In this document: positions 3,992 to 6,814 of the stretch, piece after piece
Layout of the letters: each line of letters opens with the position of its first letter
Position numbering within the stretch: position 1 is the first letter of the stretch
Origin: JAHITU01 sp043800905
Lineage (GTDB): Bacteria; Patescibacteriota; Minisyncoccia; Phycocordibacterales; UBA12079
Direction of reading: 5' to 3'
DNA length: 6,814 bases
Assembly (NCBI GenBank): GCA_043800905.1
Contig: JAZDMO010000022.1
Span: 1 to 6,814, forward strand
Notes under the pieces: model-generated
Told to the model about the DNA's origin: nothing
The model's input: only the letters and a program-made list of their open reading frames with translations
Database searches by the model: none
Made by a program: the position numbers and the translations under genes

Positions 3992-4153
3992 ATGTCACGA
4001 AGAATAGAAGGTTTAATATTATTAATAGCAATTTTATTGGTGTATGTTATCCACCCTTATTATAGCGCTGTCTCTGGGTTAGTGTATAATATCGCGTGGT
4101 ACATTATTGGTATCCTCGGAGCTTGGATAAGCTTAAGATTAATTATTAGATAA
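3992..4153 (+). CDS. Small two-helix membrane protein, 53 aa, unknown function
   Basis: The ORF runs ATG 3992 to TAA 4153. It encodes a short basic head (MSRRIEG), a first hydrophobic helix (about 7-20, LILLIAILLVYVI), a short turn with HPYYSAVSG, and a second hydrophobic helix (about 30-51) ending in Arg residues (SLRLIIR). Positive charges at both ends suggest a hairpin with both termini inside. No family is recognised. Support for reality: it fills the gap between two real genes with 12-14 nt spacing, has codon use like its neighbours and a strong -10 at the right place. It is 14 nt before the SIMPL-domain gene, so the two are probably cotranscribed. Confidence 0.7.
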   Translation: MSRRIEGLILLIAILLVYVIHPYYSAVSGLVYNIAWYIIGILGAWISLRLIIR

Positions 4154-4167
4154 TTCAAAAAAATAAA

Positions 4168-5007
4168 ATGGAAAAAGAAAATAAAATTTGTCCTGAAAGT
4201 TGTCAGGATTGTGTGCATAAAATGATGAAAGTGGTAGCTTTAGTACTTATGGTTTTAGCTTTGTTTTTATTAGTTAAAACTTACGGAGCTTTAAAAGTAA
4301 ATAAATTTATTGGTCAGGATATTTATCCTCAAAATACTATTATGGTAACGGGAGAAGGAGAAATTTCTGCAACTCCTGATATTGCTACTTTTAGTTTTTC
4401 AGTGGTAGAAGAAGGGGACACTGTGGAAGCAGCGCAAAAAATTGTTAATGAAAAAATGGCGAGTGCTTTGGATTTTCTGAAGACTGCTGGAGTAGAAGAA
4501 AAAGATATTAAAACTACTGGTTATAATATTTATCCTAAATACGAATGGTGGTCAAAAGAGGTGGCTTGTTCTACTTATGGTTGTCCTACCCCAGAAAGAC
4601 AGCAAAAAATTGTTGGTTATGAAGTAAATCAAAACGTAACTGTGAAATTAAGTGATATAAATAAAGCTGGAGAGATTTTATCAGGTTTAGGTTCAACAAA
4701 AGTTTCTAATCTAAGTGGTTTGACTTTTGATATTGATAATAAGGATGATTTAATGAGACAAGCGAGAGAGGACGCTATTAAAGAAGCTAAAAGCAAAGCA
4801 AAAGATTTAGCTAAGGATTTAGGAGTTGATTTAGTAAGAATGGTTTCTTATTCATCTAATGAAGGAAATGATTATCCTCCATATTACGAAATGTCAGCTA
4901 AGGCTTATGGAATGGGAGGGGATGCTATATCCTCAGCAACAGCATCAATTCCGACTGGGGAAAATGAAATTAAAGTTATGGTTTATATCACCTACGAAAT
5001 TAAGTAA
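4168..5007 (+). CDS. Membrane-anchored SIMPL-domain (DUF541) protein, 279 aa
   Basis: The protein has a cytoplasmic head with three cysteines, CPESCQDC (8-15), one transmembrane helix (about 22-40) and an extracytoplasmic SIMPL domain (about 58-278). The domain shows the usual opening VTGEGEISATPDIATFSFSV (60-79), the central YNIYPKYEW and GYEVNQNVTVKLSDI with helix, and the ending P..GENEIKVMVYITYEI. SIMPL proteins (BP26/OMP28 type) are surface or periplasmic proteins of poorly defined role, some forming channel-like rings. An inserted loop has two cysteines, C134 and C139, which could pair outside the cell. Start is ATG at 4168 without Shine-Dalgarno. It is the last gene before a strong terminator at 5019. 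The CX3CX2C head is not a standard part of the family. Confidence 0.88.
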   Translation: MEKENKICPESCQDCVHKMMKVVALVLMVLALFLLVKTYGALKVNKFIGQDIYPQNTIMVTGEGEISATPDIATFSFSVVEEGDTVEAAQKIVNEKMASALDFLKTAGVEEKDIKTTGYNIYPKYEWWSKEVACSTYGCPTPERQQKIVGYEVNQNVTVKLSDINKAGEILSGLGSTKVSNLSGLTFDIDNKDDLMRQAREDAIKEAKSKAKDLAKDLGVDLVRMVSYSSNEGNDYPPYYEMSAKAYGMGGDAISSATASIPTGENEIKVMVYITYEIK

Positions 5008-5018
5008 AAACATGAATA

Positions 5019-5051
5019 AAAAGAGCGTCAGCCTTCGGCTGACGCTCTTTT
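5019..5051 (+). terminator. Strong terminator after the SIMPL-domain gene
   Basis: A 15-bp perfect stem, AAAAGAGCGTCAGCC (5019-5033) with its complement (5037-5051), loop TTC, T4 at the end. The A-run on the left makes it bidirectional in principle. It separates the 2876-5007 run from the secE unit. Confidence 0.9.
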
Positions 5052-5095
5052 CGTTTCAGTTAAAAGTTTAATATATTAAGGATGAATATTTTTAG

Positions 5096-5124
5096 TTGAC
5101 ATCGGAATAATAAAAATGTATATT
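5096..5124 (+). promoter_or_regulatory. Promoter of the secE-nusG-rplK unit
   Basis: TTGACA (5096-5101), exactly 17 nt, TATATT (5119-5124). Predicted start is about 5131. It is placed between the terminator at 5051 and secE at 5191 and is the most consensus-like -35/-10 pair in the right half of the window. Confidence 0.7.
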
Positions 5125-5134
5125 TATATTAAAT

Positions 5135-5157
5135 AAAAAGCCCTTCGGGGCTTTTTT
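5135..5157 (+). terminator. UUCG hairpin plus T-run at the predicted 5' end of the secE mRNA
   Basis: AAAAAGCCC (5135-5143) and GGGCTTTTT (5148-5156) form a 9-bp stem with a TTCG tetraloop closed by C-G, then T to 5157. By shape it is an intrinsic terminator, but it starts about 4 nt after the predicted transcription start. It may stop read-through from upstream, act as an attenuator, or protect the 5' end of the mRNA. Confidence 0.65.
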
Positions 5158-5190
5158 AAAAGGGAAAATTAATAGTTTAAAATAATTCAG

Positions 5191-5376
5191 ATGAGTTTAA
5201 TTAATTACATTAAAGAAACAAAAGGAGAATTAAAACATGTTGCTTGGCCAACAAAGAAACAGGTGACTTGGTTTACTGTAATTGTTATTAGTGTTTCTTT
5301 AGCGACTGCTTTTTTCTTAGGTTTTTTTGATTTTATTTTTTCTTTAGGTTTAGAAAAATTTATTTTTAATAATTAA
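5191..5376 (+). CDS. secE: Preprotein translocase subunit SecE
   Basis: SecE clamps the SecY channel in the inner membrane and is essential for Sec export. This is the short, single-helix bacterial form: 61 aa with an amphipathic cytoplasmic helix containing the family signature E..HVAWPTKKQ (13-24, WPT at 19-21), then one transmembrane helix (about 28-50). Start is ATG at 5191, no Shine-Dalgarno. It is the first gene of the classic secE-nusG-rplK order, which confirms the call. Its last codons and stop lie inside a duplicated intergenic element. A weak TAAAAT (5178-5183) 7 nt before the ATG might give an additional leaderless start. Confidence 0.95.
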   Translation: MSLINYIKETKGELKHVAWPTKKQVTWFTVIVISVSLATAFFLGFFDFIFSLGLEKFIFNN

Positions 5377-5430
5377 AAAATAGGAACTATAAATAAAAGA
5401 AAATCACAAAGTGATTTTCCTAAAGACCTA
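5371..5430 (+). repeat. Duplicated leader element, copy A (before nusG)
   Basis: These 60 bp match 6091-6150 at 56 positions. They contain a perfect 9-bp hairpin GAAAATCAC/GTGATTTTC (5399-5407, 5411-5419, loop AAA) followed by 8-nt tandem units CCTAAAGA, CCTAAATA and a partial third (5419-5440). The secE stop codon (5374-5376) is within the element. The hairpin lacks a T-run, so it is not a standard terminator. Confidence 0.85.
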
Positions 5431-5459
5431 AATACCTAACAACTAATAAACTAAAATTT

Positions 5460-6005
5460 ATGTCACGACAAGAAGAAAATGCAAAAAGAAATTGGTACGC
5501 AGTTCATACCTATGTAGGGTATGAAAATGCTGTGGTAAGAAATCTCAAACAAAGAGTTGAGTCTTTTGGTATGGAAGATAAAATTTTTGACGTGATAGTT
5601 CCGATTGAAAAGAAAATTAAAATTAAAGGAGGAAAAAGAGTAGAGGAAGAGGAAAAAATTTATCCTGGATATGTTTTAGTTGATATGATAGTAACTGATG
5701 ATTCTTGGTATGTGGTGAGAAATACTCCTCGTATTACAGGTTTCGTGGGAGCGGGAGTTAATCCAGTTCCTGTAGACGAACAGGAAATGGCTGAATTAAG
5801 AAGAAGAATGAATTCTGATATTACTAAACATGCAATTAGTATGGAAGTAGGTGATATGATTAGTGTAATGGATGGACCTTTTAAAGACACTGAAGGAAAA
5901 ATTAGTGAAATTGATGAAGAGAGAGGAAAGATTAAAGTGATGGTTTCGATGTTTGGTCGTGAGACACCGGTAGAATTAGATTCCTTGCAGGTGAGGAAAA
6001 TATAA
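5460..6005 (+). CDS. nusG: Transcription termination/antitermination factor NusG
   Basis: NusG binds RNA polymerase to aid elongation and links it to Rho or the ribosome. It is complete at 181 aa. The NGN domain (about 10-115) shows NWYAVHTYVGYE (11-22), YPGYVLVDM (68-76) and PRITGFVG (90-97); the KOW domain (about 128-181) shows GDMISVMDGPFKDTEGKI (131-148) and ends FGRETPVELDSLQVRKI. No extra domain II is inserted; the Lys/Glu-rich segment at 51-66 is the usual variable loop. Start is ATG at 5460, with no Shine-Dalgarno. It follows secE after 83 nt and precedes rplK after 176 nt, larger gaps than usual in this operon, both filled by the duplicated hairpin element. Confidence 0.97.
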   Translation: MSRQEENAKRNWYAVHTYVGYENAVVRNLKQRVESFGMEDKIFDVIVPIEKKIKIKGGKRVEEEEKIYPGYVLVDMIVTDDSWYVVRNTPRITGFVGAGVNPVPVDEQEMAELRRRMNSDITKHAISMEVGDMISVMDGPFKDTEGKISEIDEERGKIKVMVSMFGRETPVELDSLQVRKI

Positions 6006-6025
6006 GGATAATAGAGCGTATTGGA

Positions 6026-6068
6026 TTGTTTGGGAGCTTCTAAAATATTAAATATTTTTCTCAAACAA
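6026..6068 (+). terminator. Compound hairpin downstream of nusG
   Basis: TTGTTTG and GAG (6026-6036, one bulged G) pair with CTCAAACAA (6060-6068), enclosing a 7-bp AAAATAT/ATATTTT hairpin (6042-6048, 6052-6058). No T-run follows, so it is a weak terminator at best; it could instead be an mRNA processing or stability structure between nusG and rplK. Confidence 0.4.
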
Positions 6069-6090
6069 ATAAGATTGGAAAAAAATTAAG

Positions 6091-6150
6091 AATTAAAAAT
6101 TAGGAATTATGAATAAAAGAAAATCACAAAGTGACTTTCCTAAAGACCTA
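6091..6150 (+). repeat. Duplicated leader element, copy B (before rplK)
   Basis: It is the partner of 5371-5430, four mismatches in 60 bp. One mismatch (C at 6135) leaves an A-C in the hairpin stem. The 8-nt tandem part is longer here: three full units CCTAAAGA, CCTAAAGA, CCTAAATA and a partial fourth (6139-6168). It ends shortly before the rplK ATG. Confidence 0.85.
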
Positions 6151-6181
6151 AAGACCTAAATACCTAATAAACTAAACAACT

Positions 6182-6607
6182 ATGTCAAAAGAAGCAGTTA
6201 AAAGAATAAAATTACAAATAGAAGGGGGGAAGGCAACACCTGCTCCACCTTTGGGACCAGCTTTAGGACAAGCGGGAGTAAATATTGGTGACTTTGTTAA
6301 TAAGTTTAATGAAGCGACTAGAGAAACCAGAATGGGAGAAGTTGTGCCAGTGGTGATTTCAGTTTACGAAGATAGAAGTTTTGATTTTGTAATGAAAACT
6401 TCACCAGCTTCCAGAATGATTTTGAAAGCGATTGGACAAAAGAAAGGTTCTAGTAAAAATTTAGTAAGTCGCGCTGGAACATTAACTAAAGCTCAAGTAA
6501 AAGAAATTGCCGAAGCTAAAATGGTGGATTTAAGTGCAAATGATATTGAGGCAGCGATGAAAATTATTGAGGGGACTGCGAAGTCAATGGGAGTAGAGGT
6601 AAAATAA
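6182..6607 (+). CDS. rplK: Large-subunit ribosomal protein L11 (uL11)
   Basis: L11 binds the GTPase-associated region of 23S rRNA and is part of the stalk base where elongation factors act. It has the normal length of 141 aa. The N-terminal domain shows IEGGKATPAPPLGPALGQAG (13-32) with VNIGDFVNKFNEAT; the linker and C-terminal rRNA-binding domain show VVPVVISVYEDRSFDF, KTSPAS, GQKKGS and the closing KMVDLSANDIEAAMKIIEGT followed by AKSMGVEV. All conserved blocks are intact. Start ATG at 6182 has no Shine-Dalgarno and follows the duplicated leader. Unusually, rplA does not follow closely: 154 nt of palindromes and a strong terminator come next. Confidence 0.97.
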   Translation: MSKEAVKRIKLQIEGGKATPAPPLGPALGQAGVNIGDFVNKFNEATRETRMGEVVPVVISVYEDRSFDFVMKTSPASRMILKAIGQKKGSSKNLVSRAGTLTKAQVKEIAEAKMVDLSANDIEAAMKIIEGTAKSMGVEVK

Positions 6608-6615
6608 ATAATTCT

Positions 6616-6739
6616 AAATTTAGTGAATTTCTTCGTCAATCCTGCCTGCCGGCAGGCAGGTTCGAAAAAATTTTCTTCATCGTATACTCGATACGCCTCA
6701 GAAAATTTTTCCTTATTTCCTTGAACTTCACTTAAATTT
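6616..6739. repeat. Nested palindromic element after rplK
   Basis: Outer arms AAATTTAGTGAA (6616-6627) and TTCACTTAAATTT (6727-6739) pair with one bulge. Inside lie a perfect 20-bp palindrome at 6641-6660 (half-site CCTGCCTGCC) and a second two-part hairpin (6666-6710). The 20-bp palindrome shares its core with the 61-bp repeats at 1075 and 2808. The whole block is intergenic and non-coding; it resembles an interspersed element possibly with the G+C-rich palindrome inserted into it. Confidence 0.6.
6664..6712 (+). repeat. Two-part hairpin inside the nested element
   Basis: AAAAATTTTCT (6666-6676) pairs with AGAAAATTTTT (6700-6710), 11 bp; the apex carries a second stem CGTAT/ATACG (6681-6685, 6691-6695) with loop ACTCG. 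The T5 at 6706-6710 could add terminator activity after rplK. Confidence 0.6.
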
Positions 6740-6760
6740 AAAATTATTTAAAATTTAAAT

Positions 6761-6796
6761 AAAAAGAGCGACGAGCTAAAGCTCGTCGCTCTTTTT
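6761..6796. terminator. Strong bidirectional terminator
   Basis: AAAAAGAGCGACGAGC (6761-6776) and its complement (6781-6796) form a 16-bp perfect stem with loop TAAA; T5 on the plus strand and A5 mirrored for the minus strand. It closes the secE-nusG-rplK unit. Only 18 nt of A/T-rich sequence remain after it. Confidence 0.9.
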
Positions 6797-6814
6797 ATTT
6801 AGTATTTAGTATTA

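Noticed and set aside
4859..5071. Plus-strand frame overlapping the end of the SIMPL gene
   Set aside because: It runs through the terminator stem and has no domain or start signal; the SIMPL frame is clearly the real one.
5660..6064. Minus-strand open frame of 134 codons
   Set aside because: It lies antisense to the conserved KOW half of nusG and has no recognisable domain; a shadow of real coding sequence.
1..6814. Alternative genetic code with TGA as an amino acid
   Set aside because: TGA terminates two genes at natural family ends (901 and 3979), and tryptophans in NusG, SecE and others use TGG.

Overview
The window looks like a chromosomal segment of a Candidate Phyla Radiation (Patescibacteria) bacterium, most likely Parcubacteria-like. 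Reasons: strongly AT-rich genes; almost no Shine-Dalgarno sequences; ribosomal protein L19 with a long acidic tail; many tiny membrane proteins; a GC-rich palindromic repeat (core CCTGCCTGCC and its complement); and an atypical G+C-rich hypothetical protein of a kind I recall from these genomes. TGA is used as a stop twice and tryptophan is TGG, so the code is the standard bacterial one (11). The lineage call is recognition by eye, not a computed placement.

Layout. At 1-79 the N-terminus of a minus-strand gene (possibly a transposase or HTH protein) runs off the left edge. A consensus-like promoter (144-172), a leader with an 11-bp inverted repeat and the only good Shine-Dalgarno site precede a G+C-rich 197-aa protein (308-901), which is followed by phased CTTTG repeats and a very strong terminator (961-1006). 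At 902-1303 there is no gene; it holds that terminator, repeat copy 1 (1075-1135) and a densely folded leader whose last stem contains the start codon of rplS (1304-1840). After the rplS terminator comes a small winged-helix regulator gene (1945-2229) with an identical 26-bp palindrome on each side; the upstream one sits inside a perfect 48-bp palindrome ending on the start codon. tRNA-His(GTG) follows at 2312-2384.

The middle (2466-5007) is a same-strand run: a 74-aa two-helix membrane protein, repeat copy 2, a DedA/VTT-like membrane protein, a PduO-type cobalamin adenosyltransferase homologue, an unannotated-size 53-aa membrane protein (3992-4153) with an apparently leaderless promoter, and a membrane-anchored SIMPL-domain protein ending at a strong terminator.

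The right part is the conserved secE-nusG-rplK cluster (protein export, transcription elongation, ribosome), started by a TTGACA/TATATT promoter with a UUCG hairpin right at the expected RNA 5' end. The intergenic leaders of nusG and rplK are near-identical duplicated elements. After rplK there is a nested palindromic structure and a 16-bp-stem terminator where rplA would normally be expected.

The most noteworthy signals are non-coding: the palindrome pair bracketing the winged-helix gene, the duplicated nusG/rplK leader, the start-codon-sequestering rplS leader, and the repeat family whose two copies differ by pairing-preserving changes.
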